Source of the DNA: DATAOG01 sp963753685
GTDB taxonomy: Bacteria > Pseudomonadota > Alphaproteobacteria > Geminicoccales > Geminicoccaceae
DNA length: 64,000 nt
Direction of reading: 5' to 3'
Assembly (NCBI GenBank): GCA_963753685.1
Contig: CAVWDE010000008.1
Location: 186,001 to 250,000 of the forward strand
This document shows, piece after piece, positions 18,147 to 28,487 of the stretch. A program made the position numbers and the translations under genes. Within the stretch, counting starts at the first letter, position 1. Each line of letters opens with the position of its first letter. The notes under the pieces are model-generated. The model did not search any database. It saw only the letters and a program-made list of their open reading frames with translations, and had not been told where the DNA came from.

Positions 18147-19345
18147 CGGCGCTGCACGCCAACCATGCCGCGCCCACGCGGCCGCCGCCAATGGCAATAG
18201 CTGAGCGCATTCGCCATATTGACCGCCCAGGGCTGCTCCCTGACGGCGTCGATCGTGCCAATCAGCCGGCGCGCCCGCAGGTCGATCACCGAGACTTGGC
18301 CGGTGCCGCTCAGGGCCACGTACAATTTGAGGCCGGCGGCGGCGACGCCGGTCTCCGGGTGTGAGAAGAGCGGAATTTCCCCGAGCCGCCGGCGCTCCAC
18401 CAGGTCCAAAAGGACCGCCTTGTCCTGATCGCGGCTGATGACGACGGCGATGGTGTCGAACACGCCGGTGTTGATGCCTGACACGCCGATTGTACCCGGC
18501 AGCCGGGCGCTTTCCTTGAGGCTCCAGGTCGAGATCAGGGAGACCGAGCCGTCGCGCTGGTTGGGCACCAGGATATTGGCTGTCGGCGGTCGGAAACGCC
18601 TGGCTGACCGGACCCGGCAGCTGGACCGTGCCGATTCGTCGTCGGGTGCGCAGATCGACGACGCTGACCAACCCGCTCTTGCCATGCAGGGCGAATGCCA
18701 GCTTGCCGCCTGGCGTCCGGATGAGCGCGCTGATCCCGCTCGGACCCCGCGCCGCGCCCGAGCCCGTGAGATCGATCCGCCCGACCACCCGGGCGCCGGC
18801 GACCTCGACCAGCGCGAGCTGCTCGCGCGCCCTGCTGGCGACGAACAGCATCTCGCCCCGGCGATCGAACACCGAGGCGCCACGCGTGGGCAGATCATCG
18901 ACCCGCCGCATCGCATGCTCTCGGTCGAGCGGCAGTAGAACGATCGCGTCATCGCTCCGGCTCGCGATCGCCGCCAGATCGCCGGCCGGGTTGATCTGCA
19001 GGCCATCGGGGCGCACCTCGAGCGGCACGAGCCGGGTCTCGAGCGAGCGCAGGTCGACGATGCTGACCGCCGGCGGTGCCAGGTGGGTCGCGATCAGCAG
19101 GCCGGTGCGATCCGAGAGCACGAACTGCTGCGGCACGGCACCCAGAACGATACGGCCGATGACGCGATCGACCCGGCTGTCGATGACCGCGATCTCCGGC
19201 GAGGCGCGACTGGCGACGAAGACGAGGCTGCTCAGATCGCTGAATCCCGGTCACCCCGCCGCCGGGTCGAGCGGGCCGCCAGCGCGGCGAGGATGAAAGC
19301 GGTCAGGCCGAGCCGGCGCGCGCTGCCGATCGTCCGCAATCCCAT
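18143..19345 (-). pseudogene. YVTN-type beta-propeller protein gene broken by two frame changes
   Basis: Joining three frames gives one coherent periplasmic protein. It starts at the ATG at 19345 with a signal peptide (TAFILAALAA). That frame stops at 19232-19234, while repeat sequence (VFVASRASPEIAVIDSR) runs in a second frame from about 19250. The second frame carries YVTN-like repeats such as VSVVDLRTRRRIGTV and is lost near 18580-18600, where a third frame resumes with NILVPNQRDGSVSLIST and runs to 18143. Two independent frame changes suggest a decaying gene, but assembly errors would look the same. It follows the isomerase gene by 19 bases. Confidence 0.75.
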
Positions 19346-19364
19346 GGCACGTCGACCGCCTCGT

Positions 19365-19967
19365 CTACGCGAGCGCCTCGGCGACGAAATCGAGGCGGTC
19401 CTGGCCCCAGAACAGCTCCTCGCCGATCAGGAAGCTCGGCACCCCGAACACCCCGGCCGCGATCGCCGCCTCGGTGTTGGCTTCGTGCTCGGCGAGGGCC
19501 GCAGGACTGGTTGCCGCCTCGAGCAGGGCGGCCCCGTCCAGGTCCTGCCCGGCCGCGATCGCAAGCAGCGTCGGCCGGTCGGCGAGATCACGCTCCTCGG
19601 CCCAGACCGCGGCCATCATCGCCTGGCTGAGCCGGCCGACGTCACCGCCCCGCTGGCCAAGGGCGATCACCATGCCGGCGGCCAGCGCCTCGTCGACCGG
19701 AAAATGACGCGGATGCAGGTTGAGCGGCAGGTTCAGGCGCCGGCGCCAGCGCTCGAGCTCCATGAGCCGGTAGGCTTGACGCTGCGGCGGCCGTTTCGCG
19801 AGCGGCAGGCCACCGCTCGCGGCGAATACCGTCGCCATGCGGATCGGCCGGTAGCGGACCTCGGCCCCGGTGCGCGCGGCGAGCTCGCGAAAGCGCGCAA
19901 AGCCGAGATAGGTCCAGGGCGACTGCAGGGCGTAGTAGACCGTGACCGCTCTGGCCATGCGTCTCAT
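19365..19967 (-). CDS. 2-hydroxychromene-2-carboxylate isomerase-like DsbA-fold protein
   Basis: The 200-residue protein belongs to the DSBA-like/kappa-GST fold used by 2-hydroxychromene-2-carboxylate isomerases, which act in aromatic degradation with glutathione. YYALQSPWTYLGFARF places Ser at the catalytic N-terminal helix instead of a CxxC motif. GVFGVPSFLIGEELFWGQDRL is the conserved C-terminal cis-Pro and substrate-site region. An ATG at 19967 overlaps the dapB stop in an ATGA arrangement, implying translational coupling; an ATG at 19958 is also possible. The physiological substrate is not known. Confidence 0.82.
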   Translation of the reverse strand: MRRMARAVTVYYALQSPWTYLGFARFRELAARTGAEVRYRPIRMATVFAASGGLPLAKRPPQRQAYRLMELERWRRRLNLPLNLHPRHFPVDEALAAGMVIALGQRGGDVGRLSQAMMAAVWAEERDLADRPTLLAIAAGQDLDGAALLEAATSPAALAEHEANTEAAIAAGVFGVPSFLIGEELFWGQDRLDFVAEALA

Positions 19968-20779
19968 CCGTGTTGCGGGTCGAGGCCGAGGACCTCGGCC
20001 ATGCCGTAGAGCCCGGGTGGCCGGCCGTGCAGCCATTGCGCCGCGCGCACCGCACCCCGGGCATAGATTCCCCGATCGCTCGCCCGGTGGCTCAGTTCCA
20101 GCCGCTCGCCGGCGCCGGCGAAGATCACAACATGGTCGCCAACCGCATCGCCGCCGCGCATCGCCGCGAAGCCGATCGCGCCGGGCCTACGCGCGCCGGT
20201 CAGACCGTCGCGGCCGCGATCGGCGACCTCGGCCAGACTGACCCCGCGGCCACGCGCGACCGCCGCGCCTAGCGCCAGCGCGGTGCCGGAGGGTGCGTCG
20301 ACCTTGTGCTTGTGGTGAAGTTCGAGAATCTCGATGTCGAAGGCCTCCGGGCCCAGCGCGCGGGCGACCTGCTCGGCCAGGCCGAGCAGCAGGTTGATGC
20401 CGAGGCTCATGTTGGCCGCCCAGAGGATCGGCGTCCGCCCGGCGGCTTCCGTGATCCGCGCCACCTGATCGGGGCCGAGGCCCGTGGTCCCGATGACGTG
20501 GCCGGTGCCGCTGGCGGCCGCGAGCTCAGCGTGGACGACGGTCGCGGCCGGCGTCGAGAACTCGATCACCACGTCGGCCCCGGCGAGCAACGCTTCGGCA
20601 GCGTCGGACGCCGTCCGCCCGATCGGCTCGCTGCCCGCGAGCACGCCAAGATCCTGGCCGAGCGCCGGATGTCCCGGCAACTCGACGCCGCCGGCGAGAT
20701 TGAGGCTCGGGCTTGCCAGCAGCTCGGCCATGACCGCCCGGCCCATGCGCCCGGCGCAGCCCAGGACGCCGATCTTCAT
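19964..20779 (-). CDS. dapB: 4-hydroxy-tetrahydrodipicolinate reductase
   Basis: DapB reduces 4-hydroxy-tetrahydrodipicolinate in the lysine and meso-diaminopimelate pathway. The 271-residue protein has the N-terminal GCAGRMGRAV dinucleotide motif, VVIEFSTPAAT, GTTGLG, WAANMSLGINLL and the family signature ELHHKHKVDAPSGTAL with its catalytic His and Lys. Length is normal. It lies downstream of dnaJ on the same strand and overlaps the isomerase gene by four bases. Confidence 0.95.
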   Translation of the reverse strand: MKIGVLGCAGRMGRAVMAELLASPSLNLAGGVELPGHPALGQDLGVLAGSEPIGRTASDAAEALLAGADVVIEFSTPAATVVHAELAAASGTGHVIGTTGLGPDQVARITEAAGRTPILWAANMSLGINLLLGLAEQVARALGPEAFDIEILELHHKHKVDAPSGTALALGAAVARGRGVSLAEVADRGRDGLTGARRPGAIGFAAMRGGDAVGDHVVIFAGAGERLELSHRASDRGIYARGAVRAAQWLHGRPPGLYGMAEVLGLDPQHG

Positions 20780-20837
20780 GCTCGCCTCCCCTTGGGTCGG
20801 CTCAGCATGCGCTGGCGGTTCGGGCTGTCAAGCGAAG

Positions 20838-20858
20838 CCGGTGGTTCGAAACAACCGG
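20838..20858 (-). terminator. hairpin between dnaJ and dapB
   Basis: CCGGT and ACCGG arms, with a further GTT/AAC pairing past one mismatch, form a 21-base hairpin in the gap between dnaJ and dapB. No T-run follows, so it may weaken read-through or protect the dnaJ 3' end without being a full terminator. Confidence 0.35.
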
Positions 20859-20896
20859 GGCACGACCCGATGGCAGGTAGCGAGCGCGCGGTGGCC

Positions 20897-22024
20897 CTAG
20901 TCGCGCAGCTCGTCCCAGAGGTCCTTGACCTTGGCGAAGAAGCCTTCGGATTCCGGGTGGGTCGAACCGTTGCCGGCCTGCTCGAACTCGCGCAGGAGCT
21001 CCTGCTGGCGGCGGCTCAGATTGACCGGGGTCTCGACCACGATCTCGCAGAACATGTCGGCGCGGGTGTGGCCGTGCAGCTCGGTCATGCCCTTGCCGCG
21101 CATCCGGAAGCGATGCCCGGTCTGGGTGCCTTCGGGAACCTGTAGGCGCGCCCGCCGGCCGTCGATGGTCGGCACCTCGATCTGGCCGCCGAGCGCGGCC
21201 GTGGTCAGCGGGATCGGCACCCGGCAGTAGAGATTGCTGCCGTCCCGCTTGAACAACCGATGCGGGGCGACGCTCACGAAGATGTAGAGATCGCCGGGCG
21301 CGCCGCCGCGCGTGCCGGCCTCGCCCTCGCCGGTCAGACGGATGCGGGTGCCGTCCTCGACGCCCTGCGGGATCGTGACCGAGAGGGTCTTCTCCCGGTG
21401 CACCCGGCCGCTGCCGCCGCAGGCGTCGCAGGGATCCGAGATCACCCGGCCGGTGCCGGCGCAGGTCGGGCAAGTGCGCTCGATCGTGAAGAAGCCCTGC
21501 TGCGCGCGCACCCGGCCCGCACCCCGGCAGCTCGGGCAGACCCCGGGCGGCGCGCCCTTGCTGCTGCCGGTCGCGTTGCAGACCTCGCAACGAACCGTGG
21601 TCGGGACCCGGATCTGGGCCTGCTTGCCGGTGAACGCCTCCTCCAGCGCGATCTCGAGATTGTAGCGCAGATCGGCGCCTCGGCTCTGGGAGCCGCGCCG
21701 GCGGCCGCCACCCATGAAGTCGCCGAACAGATCGTCGAAGACGTCGGCGAAGCTGCCGAAATCGAACCCGGCCGGCCGCCCGCCCGGTCCGACCCCACCC
21801 TCGAAGGCGGCGTGGCCAAACTGGTCGTAGGCCGCGCGCCGCTGCTCGTCCTTGAGGATCTCGTAGGCTTCGTTGATTTCCTTGAAGCGCTGCTCGGCCG
21901 CCTTGTCGCCCGGGTTCCGATCCGGGTGATGCTGCATCGCGAGCTTACGGTAGGCGGCTTTCAGCTCCGCGGCCGAGGCGTTCCTTTGGACGCCCAAGGT
22001 TTCGTAGTAATCCCGCTTCGCCAT
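20897..22024 (-). CDS. dnaJ: chaperone protein DnaJ
   Basis: DnaJ delivers unfolded clients to DnaK and stimulates its ATPase. The 375-residue protein has the complete type I layout: J domain (residues 1-70, HHPDRNPGD with the HPD tripeptide), a Gly/Phe-rich linker, a zinc domain with four Cys pairs (CEVCNATG, CPSCRGAG, CPTCAGTG, CDACGGSG) and the C-terminal client-binding domain. The start is at MAKRDYYE (22024); an upstream in-frame ATG adds only non-conserved residues. It is 105 bases downstream of dnaK. Confidence 0.97.
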   Translation of the reverse strand: MAKRDYYETLGVQRNASAAELKAAYRKLAMQHHPDRNPGDKAAEQRFKEINEAYEILKDEQRRAAYDQFGHAAFEGGVGPGGRPAGFDFGSFADVFDDLFGDFMGGGRRRGSQSRGADLRYNLEIALEEAFTGKQAQIRVPTTVRCEVCNATGSSKGAPPGVCPSCRGAGRVRAQQGFFTIERTCPTCAGTGRVISDPCDACGGSGRVHREKTLSVTIPQGVEDGTRIRLTGEGEAGTRGGAPGDLYIFVSVAPHRLFKRDGSNLYCRVPIPLTTAALGGQIEVPTIDGRRARLQVPEGTQTGHRFRMRGKGMTELHGHTRADMFCEIVVETPVNLSRRQQELLREFEQAGNGSTHPESEGFFAKVKDLWDELRD

Positions 22025-22070
22025 CGCGCTCAATTCTTCGGCCACCCAGGCTGCCACCGCCGATCACGAA

Positions 22071-22100
22071 GAACCGGACGCCTCCCGCGGCATCCGGTTC
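22071..22100 (-). terminator. hairpin between dnaK and dnaJ
   Basis: Eight-base arms GAACCGGA and TCCGGTTC extend past one mismatch by three more pairs (GCC/GGC), forming a 30-base hairpin in the dnaK-dnaJ gap. Only a short T-rich stretch follows on the minus strand. It may partly terminate or stabilise the dnaK message and so set the DnaK:DnaJ ratio. Confidence 0.45.
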
Positions 22101-22129
22101 CGCCCGTCCACGCGGTCGGTATCGGCCAC

Positions 22130-24076
<1,947 letters not shown>

Positions 24077-24195
24077 GCCACTCTCTCACGCCCGAGGCTG
24101 GTGCTGGTCGGTGCTCGACGCGCAATCTCCGGATCGCAGCCGCCACAGAGACGGCGCCGGCGGCCGGCTCGGCGGTCGCGGTGATTGTCGAAGCT

Positions 24196-24224
24196 GATAT
24201 AAGAACCGCGCCGATGACCTGCAA
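24196..24224 (-). promoter_or_regulatory. putative dnaK promoter
   Basis: On the minus strand TTGCAG (24224-24219) and TATATC (24201-24196) are separated by exactly 17 bases, about 120 bases before the dnaK ATG. A CCGGC/GCCGG hairpin at 24225-24239 lies just upstream and may end the fliS transcript. The sequence does not show whether sigma-70 or a heat-shock sigma (RpoH) reads this site. Confidence 0.5.
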
Positions 24225-24295
24225 CCGGCGGTCAGCCGGAGAATCGCCGTGGTGAGGATGTCTCGGACGGTGCCGGCTGCGGCGATCAGGCGCAG

Positions 24296-24736
24296 TCAGA
24301 TCGTGACCGCGGTGCCCGGCTCCCCGGCCGTCGGGATCACGGGACCAGCCGCACCCGGGACCCGGGGCGCTGCCGCGAGCTCCGCCCAGGACGTGCGCAG
24401 CTCGCCCAGCCGCTCGACCAGCTCGTCGCAGATCGTGACGTCGTCGTCCAGATTGATCCGCTGCAGGCGCAGGCCGAAGTAGGTGTAGAGCCGATCGAGG
24501 TTGCCCGCGATCTCGCCGCCGCGCTCATGATCGAGACAGCCCTGCAGGGCGTCGATGATCGCGGCCGCCTTGCCGATCGCAATGTAGCGCTGATTGATCG
24601 CCCGGCGCTCGATCGCCTGGCGGGCCTCCTTGATGCGCAAGATCGCGCCGTCGTAGAGCAGGACGATCTGCCGCGCCGGGGCCAGGGTCTCGGCCGCCTG
24701 GCCATAAGCGCTCATCGCCCGTTGCATGCTTCGCAT
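24296..24736 (-). CDS. fliS: flagellin export chaperone FliS
   Basis: FliS binds the C terminus of flagellin in the cytoplasm and keeps it from polymerising before export. The 146-residue protein has the family pattern YGQAAETLAPARQIVLLYDGAILRIKEARQAIE, then YIAIGKAAAIIDALQGCLDHERGGEIAGNLDRLYTYF, and a variable Pro/Ala-rich tail. It is downstream of fliD on the same strand (95-base gap). The flagellin genes are 2-5 kb upstream in the same orientation. Confidence 0.9.
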   Translation of the reverse strand: MRSMQRAMSAYGQAAETLAPARQIVLLYDGAILRIKEARQAIERRAINQRYIAIGKAAAIIDALQGCLDHERGGEIAGNLDRLYTYFGLRLQRINLDDDVTICDELVERLGELRTSWAELAAAPRVPGAAGPVIPTAGEPGTAVTI

Positions 24737-24831
24737 CGTGACTCGTCCCTGACGACCGCGTCGGCGTGTGGCGGGGCAGTCTTAAGCGGCTGGGCCTAAT
24801 TCTTTCTTGCGTCGGGCCCGGCCGAGCTGGG

Positions 24832-26616
24832 CTAGCCGCCGTTGCTGTTGTTGCCGAAGGCCGCGTTGGTCTGCTGCTTCAGGCTCTCGAGCAGCTGGTT
24901 CATGGTCGTGAGCGCGGTCTCCATGGCGGCAAAGCGTGCCAGCAGGCGGTCGTGCTCCTTGTCGAGGCGCGCCTGCAGGCGGTCAATCCGGTCCTGGCCG
25001 AGGTCGTTCTGGCCCTGCAGATTGTTGACCTCATTGGTGATCAGGCCACTGCTGTCGTCGGTCAGGGCGCCGACCGCGTTGTACAGCTTGGCGCCGACCC
25101 CGACCGAGAGGTCGAGGTGGATGCCGCTCGCCGAGCTGGTGCCGGTGTACAGCATCTGCAGACCCTTGGCGCCCCCGCTGATCACCTTGAGGACGTTGCC
25201 GCTGACCGCCACGCTGCCGTCGTCGCTGCCGTCGGCCGCGCCATTGATGTTGGCTGAGACGATCGCGCCGCCCGAGTAGGCGACGTTGAGCGTATAGCCC
25301 CCCGCGGTGAACGTGGTGTTGCCGTCGAATCCGGCCAGGACCGCGTCCGGACTCGAGCTCGACATCTGGAAGCTGAACAGCTGGCGCACCGCATCGGTCT
25401 GATTGAGCAGCGCGTCGTCGAGCTTGGTCTCGTCGATCGCCAGCGTGTTGGCCTGGGTCGGGTCCGAGACCTGGCTCGGGGCCTGGATCGTGATGCCAAC
25501 CTGCGCCAGCACCGAGAACAGCGGGCTGGTGCCGTCGACCGCGGCGCCGATCGCCGCCGACAGCTGCGAGCGGGCGTCGGACAAGGCGCTGGTTCCGGCG
25601 AGGACGCCGGCGCCGGTGTCATCGTCCGCGGGGACGTTGGTCTCGGCCTGCTGATTGATGTAGGTGCGCAGCTCGTTGTAGGCGTCGACGAAATCGACGA
25701 TCGCGCTCTTGACCTGGTTGAGGTCGCGCTCGACGTCGACTTTGACCGTCGTGCCGGGCTCGGCCTTGAACAGGTCGAGGGTCACGCCAGTGAAGGCATC
25801 GTCGATGGTGTTGCTCTGGCGCTCGATCGTCGTGCCCAGGCCGTCGACGGTGATCTTGGCGTTCTGCGCTGGCTGCAGTTCGGCTTGGAAGGCGCCCGTG
25901 CCGTCGAGCACGCCGAGACCCTGCAGTACGCTGCCGCTGGTGTCGGCGGCGGTGATCGCGGCGTCGGTGCCGGTCTTGTCGGCGGTCAGGATCAGGACCT
26001 GCTCGCTGGCGGAGATCGACACGATGCTGGCGGTCACGCCGGTGGCGTTGGCACCGGAGTTGAGGGCGTTGATCCGGTCGCGCAGGCCGAGCGGCGTATC
26101 GGTTGGATCGACGGTGATCTCCTGGCCGTTGATCTGAAAGCCGCCGGACAGCCCGAGCGCGTCGTTGAGCCCCGCCGCGATGCTGCCGCTCGCCACCTTG
26201 TGGGCGGTCGCGATCTGCTGCACCTCGATGGTGTGGCTGGTCGCCTGGGCGGCGTTGGTGACGGTGACGCCCAGCAGGCTGTCCGCGGCCGACGGCGCCT
26301 GGCTGTCGGTCCGGCTGTCGGTCGCGAACGCCTGCTTGGCTTCGAAGATGTTGGCGCTGCCGTCGAAGCTGATTTTGCCGCGCAGCTTGTCGGCTGCAGT
26401 CTGGAGGGCGAGCGCGTGGGTGCGCAGATCCTGCAGGGCGGCGATCTTGGCCTGATTGTCAGAGATCCGCTGCTCGATCTGGTCGATCGGCGCGTGCTTG
26501 GCCTGGATGATGTTGTCGACCGCGGCCTGGAAGTCGATGCCGGTGCCGAGGCCCGAGAACGACGCCCGCCCGGTCGAATCGACGGTCAGGCTGTTCAGGT
26601 TGAGGTTGGTTGCCAT
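24832..26616 (-). CDS. fliD: flagellar filament cap protein FliD (HAP2)
   Basis: FliD caps the growing filament and folds arriving flagellin. The 594-residue protein has the N-terminal FSGLGTGIDFQAAVDNIIQ, typical of HAP2_N, and a repeat-rich central part (hook_IN region). The C-terminal coiled coil has LLARFAAMETALTTMNQLLESLKQQ. The ATG at 26616 follows GAGGCCCGAGA; the longer frame to 26670 overlaps flaG. It is 13 bases downstream of flaG and followed by fliS. Confidence 0.93.
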   Translation of the reverse strand: MATNLNLNSLTVDSTGRASFSGLGTGIDFQAAVDNIIQAKHAPIDQIEQRISDNQAKIAALQDLRTHALALQTAADKLRGKISFDGSANIFEAKQAFATDSRTDSQAPSAADSLLGVTVTNAAQATSHTIEVQQIATAHKVASGSIAAGLNDALGLSGGFQINGQEITVDPTDTPLGLRDRINALNSGANATGVTASIVSISASEQVLILTADKTGTDAAITAADTSGSVLQGLGVLDGTGAFQAELQPAQNAKITVDGLGTTIERQSNTIDDAFTGVTLDLFKAEPGTTVKVDVERDLNQVKSAIVDFVDAYNELRTYINQQAETNVPADDDTGAGVLAGTSALSDARSQLSAAIGAAVDGTSPLFSVLAQVGITIQAPSQVSDPTQANTLAIDETKLDDALLNQTDAVRQLFSFQMSSSSPDAVLAGFDGNTTFTAGGYTLNVAYSGGAIVSANINGAADGSDDGSVAVSGNVLKVISGGAKGLQMLYTGTSSASGIHLDLSVGVGAKLYNAVGALTDDSSGLITNEVNNLQGQNDLGQDRIDRLQARLDKEHDRLLARFAAMETALTTMNQLLESLKQQTNAAFGNNSNGG

Positions 26617-26629
26617 TCTCGGGCCTCGC

Positions 26630-26992
26630 TCAGGCGCGCTCGTCGACCAGCAACTCGCGCATGGTGGCATAGAACCGCAGCAGCTCTTCGGACGGGATCT
26701 GGTCGACCACCTCGCCGGTGGTCCGGCTCTTGACGCGAAGCACGGTTCGGCCGGTCGCTTCGTCGTGGAGCGTGCTGACCTGCATCGACGGATCGGTCAG
26801 CAGAGCCTTGAGGCGCGCGGCTTCCTCGTGCCGGGCGACCGCCGGCACGAGGACCGGCGGCGTCGTGGCGGCGGGCGGCTGGATGATCGCGTCGTTGGTC
26901 GTCGGCTGGACCGGTCCCGAAAGCGCCCGGCGGGCGCTCGGGGCCAGATCCAGGGTCGTCGGCTGCGGTGCGATGGATAGGTCCCCGTTCAT
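26630..26992 (-). CDS. flaG: FlaG family flagellar protein
   Basis: The 120-residue protein has a variable Pro/Thr-rich N-terminal half and a C-terminal FlaG domain: VSTLHDEATGRTVLRVKSRTTGEVVDQIPSEELLRFYATM. FlaG is thought to influence filament length or attachment and is usually next to fliD, as here. The start is the ATG at 26992; the open frame to 27067 adds only Arg-rich sequence. A poor sigma-54-like element (about 27018-27033, with GG changed to TG) lies upstream, so it may depend on read-through from the flagellin gene. Confidence 0.8.
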   Translation of the reverse strand: MNGDLSIAPQPTTLDLAPSARRALSGPVQPTTNDAIIQPPAATTPPVLVPAVARHEEAARLKALLTDPSMQVSTLHDEATGRTVLRVKSRTTGEVVDQIPSEELLRFYATMRELLVDERA

Positions 26993-27100
26993 CGTAGGTC
27001 GTCCCGGTTCGCTAGTCCGCAAGCGTCCTGCATCGAGAGCGGGAGGGGCTCGCCGCCTGACGGCCATCCGCGATCACGAGCCCGCTCCTCGCTGGCCGGA

Positions 27101-28243
27101 CTACTGGAGCAGACGCAGCAGGTTGGCCGGCAGCTGGTTAGCCTGGGCGAGCATCGCCACGCCCGACTGCAGCAGGACCTGTTTGCTGGTGAAGTTCGTC
27201 ATCTCCGAGGCAATATCGAGGTCGAGCAGCGTGCTCCGTGCGGCCTCGGCGTTCTCGCTCGCGATCGACAGGTTGTCGGACGCAAACTCCAGCCGGTTCT
27301 GAGCCGCGCCGACGTTGGCGCGGAACCCGTTCAGGTTGGTGATCGCGGTGTTGACCGCCTCGAGCGCGCTGTTGGCATTGTCCGCGGTGTCGATCGATTC
27401 GGTGCCGGTCATGCCGAGGCCGGTGATCGAGATCGCATTCAGGGTGAAGCTCAGGCTGTCGAAGGTCTCGGTGCCGGTGCCGAGCTTGAAGCTCAGGCTG
27501 AGGTCGCTGGTGCCGGCGACCGTGAAAGCCTCGGCGGTGACCCCGGCGGTGGCGTTGAAGGCGGTGTTGAGGGCGATCGACAGCGAGCCGGGGCCTGTCG
27601 TGCTGGTCAGCTGGATCGTGGTCGAACGGGTCAAGGCGCCATTGGTGTCGAGCAGGTTGGCGGCGATCGTCCCGGTGTAGGTGTTGGTGCCGTCGCTGAC
27701 CGTGAAGCTGCTGGTGCCGTCGTAGGCGATCGTGAACGTGCCGGTGGTGTCGACCGACTGGGCGCTGAGCCCGGCGACGCCGTTGGCGGTGCCGAGGTTG
27801 GCCGATTGGGTGACCGCGATCTGGCCGCCGAGCAGCTGAGTGCCGTTGAAGTCGGTATCCTGGGAAATCCGGTTCACTTCGCTCGTCAGCGCCTGGAACT
27901 CGACGTTCAGGAACCCGCGCTCGGTGCTGCCGAGGTTGCCCGATGAGGCCTGGATCGCGAGGACCTTCATCCGGGTCAGGATGTCCGACACGGTGCTCAT
28001 GGCGCCGTCGGCGATCTGGAGCATCGAGTTCGCCTGGCCGGCGTTGACCACCGCCTGCTTGAGGCCCTGGACCTCGGAGTTCATGCGCGAGCCGATCGCC
28101 ATCGAGGCGGCGTCGTCGCGCGCCGAGACCACGCGCTTGCCGATCGACAGCTTGGCCAGCGAGGCGCTCGCCTGCATGTCGGTCTTGAGCAAGTTGCGGT
28201 GGGCGACGTCGGCGGCGTAGTTGGAGACGATATTGAGAGGCAT
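27101..28243 (-). CDS. fliC: flagellin (copy 1)
   Basis: This 380-residue filament subunit has the conserved N-terminal D0/D1 (NLLKTDMQASASLAKLSIG, DDAASMAIGSRMNSE) and C-terminal D1/D0 (ASEMTNFTSKQVLLQSGVAMLAQANQLPANLLRLLQ) domains. The middle is rich in Thr, Ser, Gly and Ala and would offer many O-glycosylation sites. By eye about 38 of 380 residues differ from copy 2, with no gaps. Its own sigma-54-type promoter and paired inverted repeats lie upstream. A glycosyltransferase of the O-GlcNAc type and fliW are nearby. Confidence 0.95.
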   Translation of the reverse strand: MPLNIVSNYAADVAHRNLLKTDMQASASLAKLSIGKRVVSARDDAASMAIGSRMNSEVQGLKQAVVNAGQANSMLQIADGAMSTVSDILTRMKVLAIQASSGNLGSTERGFLNVEFQALTSEVNRISQDTDFNGTQLLGGQIAVTQSANLGTANGVAGLSAQSVDTTGTFTIAYDGTSSFTVSDGTNTYTGTIAANLLDTNGALTRSTTIQLTSTTGPGSLSIALNTAFNATAGVTAEAFTVAGTSDLSLSFKLGTGTETFDSLSFTLNAISITGLGMTGTESIDTADNANSALEAVNTAITNLNGFRANVGAAQNRLEFASDNLSIASENAEAARSTLLDLDIASEMTNFTSKQVLLQSGVAMLAQANQLPANLLRLLQ

Positions 28244-28326
28244 CGAGGCGTCCCTCCTACTTGGACGGGTTGACGTGTGCGGCTACCTGCCGCATGCCTG
28301 GAACAGGTCCGGGCCGCCTCAGCGGG

Positions 28327-28342
28327 AGCAAGCTGCGTGCCA
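28327..28342 (-). promoter_or_regulatory. sigma-54 (-24/-12) promoter of flagellin copy 1
   Basis: On the minus strand the sequence is TGGCACGCAGCTTGCT, a full match to the sigma-54 consensus TGGCAC-N5-TTGC(A/T) with the invariant GG and GC ten bases apart. It lies 84 bases before the flagellin start codon, in the right orientation for a late flagellar gene. Confidence 0.85.
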
Positions 28343-28410
28343 GCTTGGCAGGACTCAACAAGATCAACATGTTAGGGCCGGGGACCGAGGTCCGACGAGC
28401 GGCGCCAACC

Positions 28411-28455
28411 CGGCAAGATCTGCCGCCGGTCGGCGCCGCTCGGCAGAACTTGCCG
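28411..28455. promoter_or_regulatory. paired 15-bp inverted repeats upstream of flagellin copy 1
   Basis: CGGCAAGATCTGCCG (28411-28425) and CGGCAGAACTTGCCG (28441-28455) share the form CGGCA-N5-TGCCG, with centres 30 bp apart, about three helical turns. They lie 69 bases upstream of the sigma-54 element. From memory they resemble the ftr enhancer elements bound by FlbD in Caulobacter; the match to that consensus was not computed. Confidence 0.7.
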
Positions 28456-28487
28456 GGCATCGCGGGGGAGGCGCTGCCCGGCGCCGA

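Noticed and set aside
27018..27033. sigma-54 promoter upstream of flaG
   Set aside because: The -12 half fits, but the invariant GG of the -24 half is TG, which normally abolishes recognition.
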